This document shows positions 55,436-64,000 of a stretch of DNA of 64,000 nucleotides, piece after piece. A program made the translations under genes and the position numbers. Positions within the stretch are counted from its first letter, which is position 1; every line of letters starts with the position of its first letter. The notes beneath the pieces are model-generated. The model was not told where the DNA came from. It saw nothing but the letters and a program-made list of their open reading frames with translations, and ran no database searches. This DNA comes from JAAURB01 sp049647265 (lineage in GTDB: Bacteria > Cyanobacteriota > Cyanobacteriia > Cyanobacteriales > Microcoleaceae): assembly GCA_049647265.1 (NCBI GenBank), contig JBARXJ010000048.1, positions 558,001 to 622,000 of the forward strand. Reading direction: 5' to 3'.

Positions 55436-56086
55436 CTAACTTCTGACCGGATGTTGTCCGTAAAAAGGTAAAGCCTCAGACCAATGAGAATATTGCTGTT
55501 GCGAGTATTTTAAATTGGCTAATTCCAACAAGCTAGCGGCTGTATCTCCCAGTCCGGCTTCAATTTTAATCAGTTGATAATCCGTTTGTTGTTGATTTAA
55601 AATATCCTGCCAGTTTTCGAGTGATATTACTGTATCGGCTAACACCGTTACTAAACCTTGATCGGGTTGAGGACTTATTTTATAAATGGCGACAAATAAT
55701 TGACCCCGTTGGGCTGGCATTTGTAACGCTATATTGTATGAATTTGAGATATTTTCATCTTTAATAACTTGCCAAGCTTTTGCTTCTAAACTTGAGATGG
55801 CAAATAAGGGTATATTTAACTGTTGGGCTAATGTCCTGGCGGTTACAACTCCCATACGTGTTCCCGTAAAACTTCCTGGCCCTTTTGCGACTGCAATTAA
55901 GCTTAAATCTGAGAAAGATTGAGGTAGAATAAATTCAGATAAATGTAAATGTAATTGAGTTGAAAGTTCTCTGCCTAAATCCCAAGTTTGACAACGTTTA
56001 TCCCCTTCAAAGTTATTAATCGCTAAGCCTAATTCTGGGCTACTGGTATGTAACGCTAAACCATATAATTTTGAATTTGTAGACAC
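55436..56086 (-). CDS. tsaB: tRNA threonylcarbamoyladenosine biosynthesis protein TsaB
   Basis: 216 aa. Partner of TsaD in making the t6A base next to the anticodon of ANN-reading tRNAs. It has the ASKHA-type start LYGLALHTSSPELGLAI and the diagnostic AVAKGPGSFTGTRMGVVTARTLAQ (about 66-89). It lies 5 bases downstream of the kinase gene, so the two may share a transcript. Confidence 0.92.
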   Translation of the reverse strand: MSTNSKLYGLALHTSSPELGLAINNFEGDKRCQTWDLGRELSTQLHLHLSEFILPQSFSDLSLIAVAKGPGSFTGTRMGVVTARTLAQQLNIPLFAISSLEAKAWQVIKDENISNSYNIALQMPAQRGQLFVAIYKISPQPDQGLVTVLADTVISLENWQDILNQQQTDYQLIKIEAGLGDTAASLLELANLKYSQQQYSHWSEALPFYGQHPVRS

Positions 56087-56091
56087 TTCAA

Positions 56092-57801
56092 TTAATCGGT
56101 TGTTGTATAAAAAACAGGTAGTGCTAAGAATAGTCCGGCTAAGATTATACTATAAAAATCTTGATGAATTAGTTTCCAACTGGAAGCCCCCATGACGACA
56201 AATAACGTGGCAACGGTTCCAAATAATTGATTAATGGCTAATTCACCGCGTTGCATCATCTTCTGTTTAATTGAAATAAATCCAAATGCCATTAAAATAC
56301 CTAGAATGGGATGGAGAATAACCAGTTTAAAACTAAAAATAAATCCAATCATTAACGCCATCAAGCTATCGAGAATAAATTCTCTATTTTGTAGCTTTTC
56401 TAGCCAAAAAGACTTGGACTGAAGTTGTTGTGCTTTTTGATAAATGGGATGGGCTTGATAGGCTTTAATTTTCTTTTTAACCTGAGTTTTATATCCAACT
56501 TTTAACGCGATTTTCCATTCGGGAACAGTTTGACCTTTAATTCGCCCTAACATTTTGACTCGATGGATCGCAGGTAGATTAAGCTGGGTTAATTCTTTAC
56601 TAATAATACGGGCGATCGCTATATAATTAACGGGTTCATTTTCTAAGCGATTAATGACAACAATTAACTGATTTTTTTTCTGCCAATTCACTTGTAATTT
56701 AATCGGATAGTTAGAAACGGCTGCTGCTAATGTTTCCTGAATTAAATTAGTGCAATTTTTCGGAAGTAATTGTATCTCGGCGGGCTGCGGAACTTTCTCT
56801 AAGACGCTAACCGTTTCGGCTGAACTATATTCTTCAATTTTAGGATATTTTTTAATATTATTTTTTAACGCAGGAAAGGCAGCAACATATTGAGAACGAG
56901 GCTGTAATTGTCGTAAAACCGCTTTGGCTGAATGATATCGGTGATTGGTTGCCCCTTGCAACATTTTATCTAAAACTTGTCCTAACTCTAGGCTAATGGG
57001 TGTTTTTAGATAATCTCGCCAAGCCCAATTTCCTTCTTGACCGTCAAATAAATCAAAGGGAGAAACACCTGTTAACAGGTAAATACAAGTTACGCCTAAA
57101 CTATAAAGATCGCTAGCAAATACAGCTTTACCCATGAGTTGTTCTGGGGCCGTAAAAGCCGCACTGCCAATCACTGTTGCGGTTTGAGGTAAACGTTCGG
57201 TTAACTGTTTGGCTGCGCCGAAATCCACTAATACTAAACGCCCGCTTTGATCGACTCGAGAAGCCCGACGACGGATAATATTTTCCGGTTTAATATCTCG
57301 ATGGATTATCTGATGACGGTGAATAAATTCTAAAACAGGTAATAAATCTTTTAGCAGTTGACGAATTTTATATTCATCAAATATCCCTTTATCCTGTAAT
57401 TCCTCTGCTAAATTTTTGCCTTCAATAAACTCTTGCAGCAAATAGAAATAACCATTGCATTCAAAGTTCGATATTCCCGTTGGAATTTGACGATGTTGAC
57501 CTAAATTTTGCAGTTGTTGAGCTTCTTGATGAAATCGTGCTACAGTAGTTTGAGAATTGATAGACTGGGGCAAAAACTGCTTAATCACAAATCGCGGTTG
57601 CAAGGGTTGAGATTCGTCCACAGCCAGGAAGGTTCGACCAAAGCCCCCCTGCCCAATTAAGGCTAACGCCCGATATCGAGGCGCTGACTGATGATCGTCC
57701 CCTTGTGGACGCAATAATAATTCTGAGCCGCAAGACTGACAGAATTGATTTTCAGCTAAGTTTTGGGGGTGTTCACAAGCCGGATTAAAGCAGTAACTCA
57801 T
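56092..57801 (-). CDS. Ser/Thr protein kinase with zinc-ribbon start and membrane tail
   Basis: About 569 aa from ATG 57801; the frame extends upstream to an ATG inside the dispersed palindrome, which is unlikely to be used. The start MSYCFNPACEHPQN with FCQSCG is the four-Cys ribbon common to cyanobacterial kinases. The kinase domain (about 40-300) has GQGGFGRTF, HRDIKPENI, VDFGAAK and APEQ, so catalysis is intact. A low-complexity linker and an unknown domain (about 345-455) lead to three or four C-terminal helices. Confidence 0.88.
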   Translation of the reverse strand: MSYCFNPACEHPQNLAENQFCQSCGSELLLRPQGDDHQSAPRYRALALIGQGGFGRTFLAVDESQPLQPRFVIKQFLPQSINSQTTVARFHQEAQQLQNLGQHRQIPTGISNFECNGYFYLLQEFIEGKNLAEELQDKGIFDEYKIRQLLKDLLPVLEFIHRHQIIHRDIKPENIIRRRASRVDQSGRLVLVDFGAAKQLTERLPQTATVIGSAAFTAPEQLMGKAVFASDLYSLGVTCIYLLTGVSPFDLFDGQEGNWAWRDYLKTPISLELGQVLDKMLQGATNHRYHSAKAVLRQLQPRSQYVAAFPALKNNIKKYPKIEEYSSAETVSVLEKVPQPAEIQLLPKNCTNLIQETLAAAVSNYPIKLQVNWQKKNQLIVVINRLENEPVNYIAIARIISKELTQLNLPAIHRVKMLGRIKGQTVPEWKIALKVGYKTQVKKKIKAYQAHPIYQKAQQLQSKSFWLEKLQNREFILDSLMALMIGFIFSFKLVILHPILGILMAFGFISIKQKMMQRGELAINQLFGTVATLFVVMGASSWKLIHQDFYSIILAGLFLALPVFYTTTD

Positions 57802-57916
57802 GTGTCCATTGATAGCAGGTCGTGAATCGATAACGCGAATAGAGGGGACAGGCAAGTAGACTTTGGGGGCAATAGGCAGTCGCCCACGGGAAACAGGGTA
57901 ATGATCTTTCAGTATT

Positions 57917-57953
57917 GGGCGCATGCAATGCGCCCCTACAGTAGCGGGCGTGA
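57917..57953. repeat. dispersed palindrome, copy 3 of 3
   Basis: GGGCGCATGCAATGCGCCCC then TACAGTAGCGGGCGTGA, identical in the compared bases to the copy at 35856. It lies between ycf34 and the kinase gene. Confidence 0.8.
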
Positions 57954-57972
57954 ATTCTGACTCAATATACAG

Positions 57973-58221
57973 TTAGGTAGGGACTAATTCGCCTGGGCGT
58001 AATTTTGCCCATTTTCCGGCTTCTTCAGTAAAGCTTTCGCATCCCACTACATCCCATTCCATTTCAATTTCTTCTCCTGATGTCCGAATATTAACATTGA
58101 TGGAAGGTTCAACGGGTTCAAAATCTGGGTTTTCCGTCATGTGAGGCTGTTGATGCTGGGTTTCTACGGCATTATAGGTGATGCAGCGATCGACATAATG
58201 GCAGTTAATGCAAATACACAT
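57973..58221 (-). CDS. ycf34: Ycf34 family protein
   Basis: 82 aa. MCICINCHYVDRCITYNAVE carries the conserved Cys pattern of Ycf34, reported to bind an iron-sulfur cluster and to affect photosynthetic electron transport. A further conserved-looking block is EMEWDVVGCESFTEEAGKWAKLRPGE. The gene is plastid-encoded in some algae, which agrees with a photosynthetic role. Confidence 0.92.
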   Translation of the reverse strand: MCICINCHYVDRCITYNAVETQHQQPHMTENPDFEPVEPSINVNIRTSGEEIEMEWDVVGCESFTEEAGKWAKLRPGELVPT

Positions 58222-58337
58222 CTTTCACAATCCCCTTAAGAATTATTGACTAATGGAATCGTTGCCGAGTCCTTTTCTGATAATTTAGCTTAGAGAAGCA
58301 GTAAACTGCTCGATATTTTAACTTGAGTTTAATCACG

Positions 58338-59588
58338 ATGACTCAAACATTCGCTTCTGGACTCTCCCCTCAAAACTGGCCGTTTGACCCTCAACTATTA
58401 CCCCCTTCGGCTTATCTGGTCGGTGGGGCAGTACGGGATGGACTTCTGAAACGAGAATCTGAGTATCTCGATTTGGATTTTGTCCTACTTGAGCAAGCGG
58501 TTAATACAGCCCAGAGAATTGCTAACTATTATAAAGCGGGGTTTGTCTTATTGGACAGCGATCGCCAAATTGCCCGAGTGGTGTTTGACAATGCCACAGT
58601 TGATTTTGCCCAAGCCGAAGGCACTTTAGACACCGATCTACAACGACGAGATTTTACCATCAATGCGATCGCTTATCATCCGAGTACTGCGACTTTTATC
58701 GATCCCCATCACGGTATGGCGGACCTCGAGCAGCGGATGATTCGGATGATTTCTAAGTCAAATTTACAAGACGATCCGTTAAGACTGCTACGGGGCTATC
58801 GTCAGGCAGCTCAACTGCAATTTACAATCGAACCCCAAACTCAACTTAGTTTACAACAATTTGCTCCCCTGTTGCAGCAAGTGGCTGTGGAACGAATACA
58901 GACCGAGTTAGGTTATCTGTTGCAAAACCCAAATGGTATAATTTGGTTACGCCAAGCCACAGAAGATGGGTTAATCTCAAATTGGTTTCCCCATGGGTCT
59001 CAGAATTGGACAACCCTGAGCCAGATTGATTTAGCCGCAAATCATTTAGGTCAAAAGTGGACGTTATTTCCGGCTGAATTATCTCGACCGCTACGAGAGA
59101 CGCTGAAAATATCTCAATTAGCTTTAGTCAAGTTAGCCTGTTTGCTGACCCCTCAACCCACCATTGCTGAAGCTGAATTAACCGCTTTAAAGTATAGCAA
59201 GGCTGAAATTAGGGGGGCAGTGACTCTGATTGATTGTTTGAATCGGGTTGATCAAATTTATCCGGATGAAATCCCTATAAAACAACTTTATTTTTTATTT
59301 CGAGATTTAGGGAATTTATTTCCAGCGTTAATGGTGTTTTTAGCCGGATCTGGAGTTGAAATCGATTATCTCAATCCCTTGATCGGACGTTATTTTACCC
59401 CGAACGATCCCGTGGCCCATCCTCAACCTTTATTATCTGGAAAAGAATTAATGTCGGCTTTGAATTTATCTCCCAGTCCTAAAATTGGTCAACTGTTACT
59501 TGAGTTACAATTAGCCCAAGCTGAAGGAATCATCTCAACACCCGAAGCCGCAATTAGTTGGGCAAAACAGCAATTAACTGAAACTTAA
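58338..59588 (+). CDS. CCA tRNA nucleotidyltransferase / poly(A) polymerase family
   Basis: About 416 aa. The class II nucleotidyltransferase head shows YLVGGAVRDGLLKRESEYLDLDFVL (two catalytic Asp in LDLDF), then DLQRRDFTINAIAY and the RNA-binding block DDPLRLLRGYRQAAQL. It adds or repairs the 3' CCA of tRNA, or may be the A-adding half of a split pair. ATG 58338 is preferred to TTG 58323. Confidence 0.88.
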   Translation: MTQTFASGLSPQNWPFDPQLLPPSAYLVGGAVRDGLLKRESEYLDLDFVLLEQAVNTAQRIANYYKAGFVLLDSDRQIARVVFDNATVDFAQAEGTLDTDLQRRDFTINAIAYHPSTATFIDPHHGMADLEQRMIRMISKSNLQDDPLRLLRGYRQAAQLQFTIEPQTQLSLQQFAPLLQQVAVERIQTELGYLLQNPNGIIWLRQATEDGLISNWFPHGSQNWTTLSQIDLAANHLGQKWTLFPAELSRPLRETLKISQLALVKLACLLTPQPTIAEAELTALKYSKAEIRGAVTLIDCLNRVDQIYPDEIPIKQLYFLFRDLGNLFPALMVFLAGSGVEIDYLNPLIGRYFTPNDPVAHPQPLLSGKELMSALNLSPSPKIGQLLLELQLAQAEGIISTPEAAISWAKQQLTET

Positions 59589-59901
59589 TCTAACCCTAAT
59601 GTTTGAGTTAGAGTGAACCGGAACAATTCATCCCATTATTAATAAAATGTATTCTGAAATACAACAGTATATATTTGATAATTTATAATACCTAAAACGC
59701 CGTCAAAATCCATTCTGAGAGCCGAGTGTAATTCACAAAACTTTAGAAAATAGAACAAAACTATATGGATTTTAAGATATAGATAAGAGATAATATAAAA
59801 TTAAATATAGGTAATCATACAGTCTGATCCGGCTTGGAAACCCATATTAAGCGCTTGATTAAGACCGAAGTAATGTATCATGAAATAATTCAAAGCTGAG
59901 A
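59589..59901. other. AT-rich intergenic region
   Basis: Very AT-rich, no gene seen. The stretch AGATAATATAAAATTAAATA near 59790 is promoter-like for the kinase gene downstream. An inverted repeat is not evident. Confidence 0.3.
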
Positions 59902-59967
59902 TTGAGTTCAAACGTTATATCGGGGTGCTTTGAGTCGAATAATCCCGTCAAGTTAGCGAATTTAATT

Positions 59968-62526
59968 ATGCTGATCTATCCCCCTATTAATACGAGCATT
60001 TTATCTACTATCATCCCTTTGCTAGATGTAACACCCCTATGGATTAACCCACAATGGAATAGTTTATCTCTGGAGTGGGTTGTCACAATCGGATTAATCT
60101 GTTATGCAATCGCTGCCCTTAGGTTTCTGCACTTTAGCCCCTACAAAATCAATCAGAAAATCAACACATTTCCACCTTTAACGCCCATCTGGATCGTAAT
60201 GAGCATTGGGCTGGGAGCCTATAGTTATAGAGACTTAATACAAAGACAAATAGGGTTCAATTTTAGCAATTGGGTAATCATTAATATTTTCCTAGTATTC
60301 TGTATCTGTTTGTATTACTTGTTACAATCAGATGCAGATCAAGAGCTAATTCAATATTCTGTAATGTCATCTGCCCGAAATCCTTCACCTTCTCCAGGGG
60401 TTGCTACGACTATCTCTAAAAAGAAGCATCCTACTTCATCTCCCCCCTCACAAAACATTCCATCTCCCGACTTATCCCACCTGATCAATTCTTCGATCGA
60501 CCAGATGAGCGATCCGATGTTGTGGATCGCAAATTCAGGAAAACTATTGTATGGCAATCAATCGGCTTGTCGCTTTTTCGGGTACAGTAGCGCCGAATTA
60601 CAATCTTTGACCATTCATGATATTACCTTAGATTTTCCCGCCTCAATGTGGTCATCACACTGGCGAACTTTACAACAATGTGGTTCACTCAAAATCGAAA
60701 CTCGCTGCTGTACTAAACATCAACGCCCCTTACCTGTCGAGATGACCATCAGTCATCTTCAGAGCCCCAATTTTAAAGAGTGTCAGTGTATCATCATTCG
60801 TGATATTAGCGATCATAAACAGATTGAACGATCCTTACGACAACGCCAAGGGGAATTGCGATCGCTGGTGAACAATATTCAAGGTGCGGTTTATCGCAGT
60901 ACCTTTGAGACAAAAAGAACGATGGCATTTATCAGCGATGGCATCGAAGCGATCATTCAATGTAGCGCCATAGACATCATTCGTAACCGCTGCTGTTGTT
61001 TTCAGAGTCTGATTCACCCCATCGATCGATCCATTGTGACTCAACAGATTAAAGCCGCGATTAAGACCCGCAAACCCTACAGCATAGAATATCGTCTGCA
61101 ACGTCAAGATGGATCTTGGCGCTGGGTACATGACCAAGGTCAAGGGGTATTTGACAGCAGCGGTAAGCTATTGTGGCTGAGTGGCGCTATTTTTGATATT
61201 ACCGAGAATAAACGAGCCTTAGGCGCTTTAAGAGCCAGCGAAGAACGCTTACAATTAGCCTTATCCGGAACGAATCAAGGGTTATGGGATTGGTATATTA
61301 GAGCCAATGAATTCTATCTCAGTCCCCAATGGCCTCTACAGTTGGGCTACACTATCGATGATATTGATAGCCAGCCGAAAACTTGGTTAAAGTTAGTTCA
61401 TCCCGCCGATCGGCATCATCTGATTGAGAAGGTTCGCCAACATTTACAAGGGCAGACTCGTTTATGCCAAGTAGAATATCGGATGCTGAGTCAATCTGGA
61501 GAATGGCACTGGGTGCTAAACCGCAGTAAAGTCGTTTCTCGAGATCGTCAAGGTCAGGCGTTACGGATGATTGGAACAGTTCAGGATATTAGCGATCGCA
61601 AAATAGCAGAAGTTCGAGAACGGGCGAAAACCCAGCAGCTAGAACAAACCCTGCAACAACTCAAACAAACCCAAACCCAACTGATTCAAAGTGAAAAACT
61701 TTCTAGTTTAGGTCAGATGGTAGCAGGATTAGCCCATGAAATCAATAACCCTGTAACATTTATCTCAGGAAATATTTCCTTTGCTCAGCAATATTTAGAC
61801 GATTTACTCTATTTAATTGAACTCTATCAACAGCATCATCCTCAACCCCACTCCGAAATTTTAGACTGGGCTGATGAGATAGAATTAGAATTTATCAAGG
61901 CAGATTTACCCAAACTCTTGACTTCTATGGGAGCAGGAGCAGATCGAATTAAAAATATTATTCATTCCTTACGCAACTTTTCCCGGTTGGATGAAGCGGA
62001 AATGAAACAAGTTGATATCCATGAAGGGATTGATAATACATTATTAATTTTGCAGCATCGCCTCTATAATTTCTCCGCAAAAGTAGAAATTCAGGTGATT
62101 AAAGAATATGGTCAACTGCCCGAGGCAGAATGTTACGCTGGACAACTCAATCAGGTATTTTTAAATCTTCTGAGTAATGCCATTGATGCGATTTTAGACT
62201 ATCAAAAAACAACAGGATATGAGGCTCAAGTTGAACCGACTATTTTGATTCGGACAGCAATCATAAAATCAGATTGGATTAAAATTGAGATGATTGATAA
62301 CGGTATCGGTATGGCTGAAGATGTACAGCAACATTTATTTGAACCGTTTTTCACCACAAAACCAGTCGGTAAAGGTACAGGTTTAGGACTAGCAACCAGT
62401 TATCAAATTGTCAAAAAACATGGCGGTCATCTCACCTGTGAATCTGTTGTCGGTCAAGGGGCAAAATTTATCATTGAAATTCCCCAAAAAGCGGCGATTG
62501 ATTTTAATCTTGAGAAGGCATCATGA
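59968..62526 (+). CDS. membrane-anchored PAS-domain hybrid-free sensor histidine kinase
   Basis: About 852 aa from ATG 59968 (TTG 59902 would add 22 residues). Three membrane helices (about residues 25-125) are followed by three PAS/PAC units (about 180-290, 300-420 and 430-550), a coiled coil rich in Gln, and a kinase core. The phosphoacceptor His is in MVAGLAHEINNP, the N box is VFLNLLSNAIDAI, then DNGIGM and FTTKPVGKGTGLGLATSYQIV. The H box and acceptor region match cyanobacterial HisKA-like kinases. No response regulator is next to it, so the partner is unknown. Confidence 0.9.
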   Translation: MLIYPPINTSILSTIIPLLDVTPLWINPQWNSLSLEWVVTIGLICYAIAALRFLHFSPYKINQKINTFPPLTPIWIVMSIGLGAYSYRDLIQRQIGFNFSNWVIINIFLVFCICLYYLLQSDADQELIQYSVMSSARNPSPSPGVATTISKKKHPTSSPPSQNIPSPDLSHLINSSIDQMSDPMLWIANSGKLLYGNQSACRFFGYSSAELQSLTIHDITLDFPASMWSSHWRTLQQCGSLKIETRCCTKHQRPLPVEMTISHLQSPNFKECQCIIIRDISDHKQIERSLRQRQGELRSLVNNIQGAVYRSTFETKRTMAFISDGIEAIIQCSAIDIIRNRCCCFQSLIHPIDRSIVTQQIKAAIKTRKPYSIEYRLQRQDGSWRWVHDQGQGVFDSSGKLLWLSGAIFDITENKRALGALRASEERLQLALSGTNQGLWDWYIRANEFYLSPQWPLQLGYTIDDIDSQPKTWLKLVHPADRHHLIEKVRQHLQGQTRLCQVEYRMLSQSGEWHWVLNRSKVVSRDRQGQALRMIGTVQDISDRKIAEVRERAKTQQLEQTLQQLKQTQTQLIQSEKLSSLGQMVAGLAHEINNPVTFISGNISFAQQYLDDLLYLIELYQQHHPQPHSEILDWADEIELEFIKADLPKLLTSMGAGADRIKNIIHSLRNFSRLDEAEMKQVDIHEGIDNTLLILQHRLYNFSAKVEIQVIKEYGQLPEAECYAGQLNQVFLNLLSNAIDAILDYQKTTGYEAQVEPTILIRTAIIKSDWIKIEMIDNGIGMAEDVQQHLFEPFFTTKPVGKGTGLGLATSYQIVKKHGGHLTCESVVGQGAKFIIEIPQKAAIDFNLEKAS

Positions 62527-62652
62527 GGATTTATGATTCGTTATTTGTTGTTGATCATTTGTTATTTTAAACTAGCTTTAAACAAGAGTTGCGATCAGAC
62601 TCAATCTCGCGATCGCGAGATTCTTTGCTTCTTCTAACAACGAAAAACCAAT

Positions 62653-62680
62653 AACAAATAACAAATAACAAATAACAAAT
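62653..62680. repeat. heptanucleotide tandem repeat (AACAAAT)4
   Basis: Four perfect 7-bp units. The final AT is the start of the potC ATG (62679-62681). Related GTTATTTGTT sequences lie at 62533-62570. Confidence 0.8.
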
Positions 62681-63545
62681 GTCAAATGTCCATTCTGATA
62701 AATATTTACGCACCCTCAGTCAATCTGGATTATGGGTACAAGCAACATTAGGGTTTGCATTCCTATATTTGCCTATTTTAATTCTGGTTATTTATTCTTT
62801 CAATGCCTCTCGGTTTAATGCTGTTTGGTCAGGTTTTACATTAGATTGGTATCGCAGTTTATTCGGTCAAACCACAGATATTCAAGCCAATTTTGCTAAT
62901 GCAGAGATTTGGCAAGCCTTGCAAAATAGTGTATTCATTGCCACAATTGTAACTGTATTATCGGTCGTATTGGGAACCGCGATCGCGCTTGCTTTAGAAC
63001 GATATCGATTTCCCGGTTACCGCATCTTAGAGAATCTATTATTTTTACCGATGATTATCCCAGAAATTTCTCTGGGTCTTTCATTACTCGTCTTTTTTAC
63101 CCTAATTTTCCGTATCCTCGAAAACTTAACAGGTATTCGCCTCACCTTAGGTTTTCCCTCCGTAATTATTGGTCACGTCACATTTAATATTTCCTTTGTT
63201 ACCGTCACCGTCCGGGCCAGGTTAGCCGACTTAGACCCCACTTTAGAAGAAGCCGCGTTTGACTTGGGGGCCAATGAATGGCGAACATTCTGGCGGGTGA
63301 CATTCCCTCTGATTTTACCCGGTGTCATGAGTGCCGCATTACTCGCCTTTACCCTCTCACTCGATGACTTTGTCGTTAGCTTTTTCACCACAGGAGTCGG
63401 CACAACCACTTTACCCCTATTTGTTTATGGCATGATTAAATTTTCCGTCACCCCCGCCATTAACGCCATTTCCACCCTGATGTTGTTCGCATCCGTCATA
63501 CTTGTGGTATCGTCATTGACTATTAAGGGCAACGTCAAGAATTAA
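62679..63545 (+). CDS. potC: spermidine/putrescine ABC transporter permease PotC
   Basis: 288 aa with six membrane helices. Binding-protein-dependent permease of the PotC type: YSFNASRFNAVWSGFTLDWY near the start, EEAAFDLGANEWRTFWRVTFPLILPG (EAA loop, about 192-217), LDDFVVSFFTTG. With potD following, it belongs to a polyamine import operon whose potA and potB lie outside or elsewhere. The start codon lies within a tandem repeat, and no clear ribosome-binding site is visible. Confidence 0.92.
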   Translation: MSNVHSDKYLRTLSQSGLWVQATLGFAFLYLPILILVIYSFNASRFNAVWSGFTLDWYRSLFGQTTDIQANFANAEIWQALQNSVFIATIVTVLSVVLGTAIALALERYRFPGYRILENLLFLPMIIPEISLGLSLLVFFTLIFRILENLTGIRLTLGFPSVIIGHVTFNISFVTVTVRARLADLDPTLEEAAFDLGANEWRTFWRVTFPLILPGVMSAALLAFTLSLDDFVVSFFTTGVGTTTLPLFVYGMIKFSVTPAINAISTLMLFASVILVVSSLTIKGNVKN

Positions 63546-63718
63546 CTTGAAAGTCCCATATTTTACCCTCCTCCGCCCCTCTCGAGAGACTTGGGAGACT
63601 GGGAAGACTTAGAGGACAACGGGTATATGGGGGCAAGTATTGAAAAGGCAAATACAAAACCTTTTATACTATTCAAACACCCTCGCAAACGTAAACCCCC
63701 TACCCCAACTCAGGTGTA

Positions 63719-64000
63719 ATGAAACGACTACTAACATTTATTCTATTATTTTTTATTGGTATTTTTCTTCCATTTGGCTGTACTAGCAGTAACCCGAATA
63801 TCACCCAAACTCCGAATAATTCGGTAAGTAATGTTTTAAATTTATATAATTGGTCAACTTATATTTCCCCAGAGGCGATCGCCCAATTTGAAGAAAAATA
63901 TAACGTTAAAATTAACTATGATACCTACGATAGTAACGAAAGTTTGTATGCAAAATTAAAACCCGGAAATCCCGGTTATGATGTTGTCTTCCCCGCCGAT
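63719..64000 (+). CDS. potD: polyamine-binding lipoprotein PotD, 5' part
   Basis: Runs off the window after 94 codons. Lipoprotein signal (MKRLLTFILLFFIGIFLPFGC, Cys about 21) then the solute-binding start LNLYNWSTYISPEAIAQFEE and DVVFPAD. Adjacent to and cotranscribed with potC after a 173-base gap. Delivers spermidine or putrescine to the permease. Confidence 0.9.
   Translation, partial: MKRLLTFILLFFIGIFLPFGCTSSNPNITQTPNNSVSNVLNLYNWSTYISPEAIAQFEEKYNVKINYDTYDSNESLYAKLKPGNPGYDVVFPAD

Noticed and set aside
57802..57924. 41-residue N-terminal extension of the Ser/Thr kinase
   Set aside because: The upstream ATG is inside the dispersed palindrome and the peptide has no family support; the four-Cys start MSYCFNPAC is conserved.
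1..64000. tRNA or rRNA genes
   Set aside because: No T-arm (GGTTCGAATCC-type) with a foldable cloverleaf and no rRNA-like block was found on reading; a tRNAscan-type search would be decisive.

Overview
The window is cyanobacterial chromosome. Support comes from a photosystem I subunit (psaE), a Psb35-like photosystem II assembly protein, Ycf34, a MenA-type prenyltransferase of phylloquinone synthesis, an SLH/OprB-type porin, many GCGATCGC (HIP1) octamers, and several cyanobacteria-only small proteins. Seven-base tandem repeats, dispersed palindromes and the AT-rich base composition suggest a filamentous Oscillatoriales-type strain; that placement is inference. No rRNA, tRNA, CRISPR array, IS element or prophage was recognised.

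Layout. 1-8 kb: small hypothetical genes, a two-gene glycosyltransferase unit, a Uma2 nuclease and a secreted RTX subtilase. 8-16 kb: a low-complexity lipoprotein, a MORN protein, a DUF6391-like protein, psaE, mutM, a broken Rpn-family gene and a transketolase-like enzyme. 16-28 kb: recG, a structured-RNA candidate, an SNase-like protein, a SOUL protein, a CHASE2-cyclase, a porin, an MprF-like protein and a hydrolase. 28-36 kb: a cAMP region with a GAF-GAF-PAS-cyclase facing a Crp-type regulator, followed by an M61 peptidase and a TerB-like protein. 36-41.5 kb: a P450, menA, a lipase and S4 pair, a GNAT, and a ProA paralogue lacking its catalytic Cys. 41.7-47.7 kb: a compact four-gene operon (sigma-like regulator, DUF1822, CHAT-CHASE2, DUF928). 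47.9-54.5 kb: hemD-cobA, a decayed toxin-antitoxin pair, a pseudo-amidase with a glucosaminidase domain, and the DAHP synthase gene. 55-64 kb: psb35, tsaB, a Ser/Thr kinase, ycf34, a CCA-adding enzyme, a PAS histidine kinase, potC and the start of potD.

Two observations stand out. (1) The roughly 330-nt leader of the DAHP synthase gene contains two short ORFs packed with Phe, Tyr and Trp codons. Each is followed by an intrinsic terminator, and the second also has a clear antiterminator. This looks like tandem attenuation of aromatic amino acid synthesis and was found by direct reading. (2) The CHAT-CHASE2 operon joins a caspase-like protease, an extracytoplasmic sensor, a sigma-like regulator and two cyanobacterial proteins of unknown function; it is a good candidate for an undescribed stress or defence module. 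Signs of decay are also frequent: an Rpn gene with an in-frame stop, a toxin-antitoxin pair broken in both genes, and enzyme paralogues that have lost catalytic or metal-binding residues.
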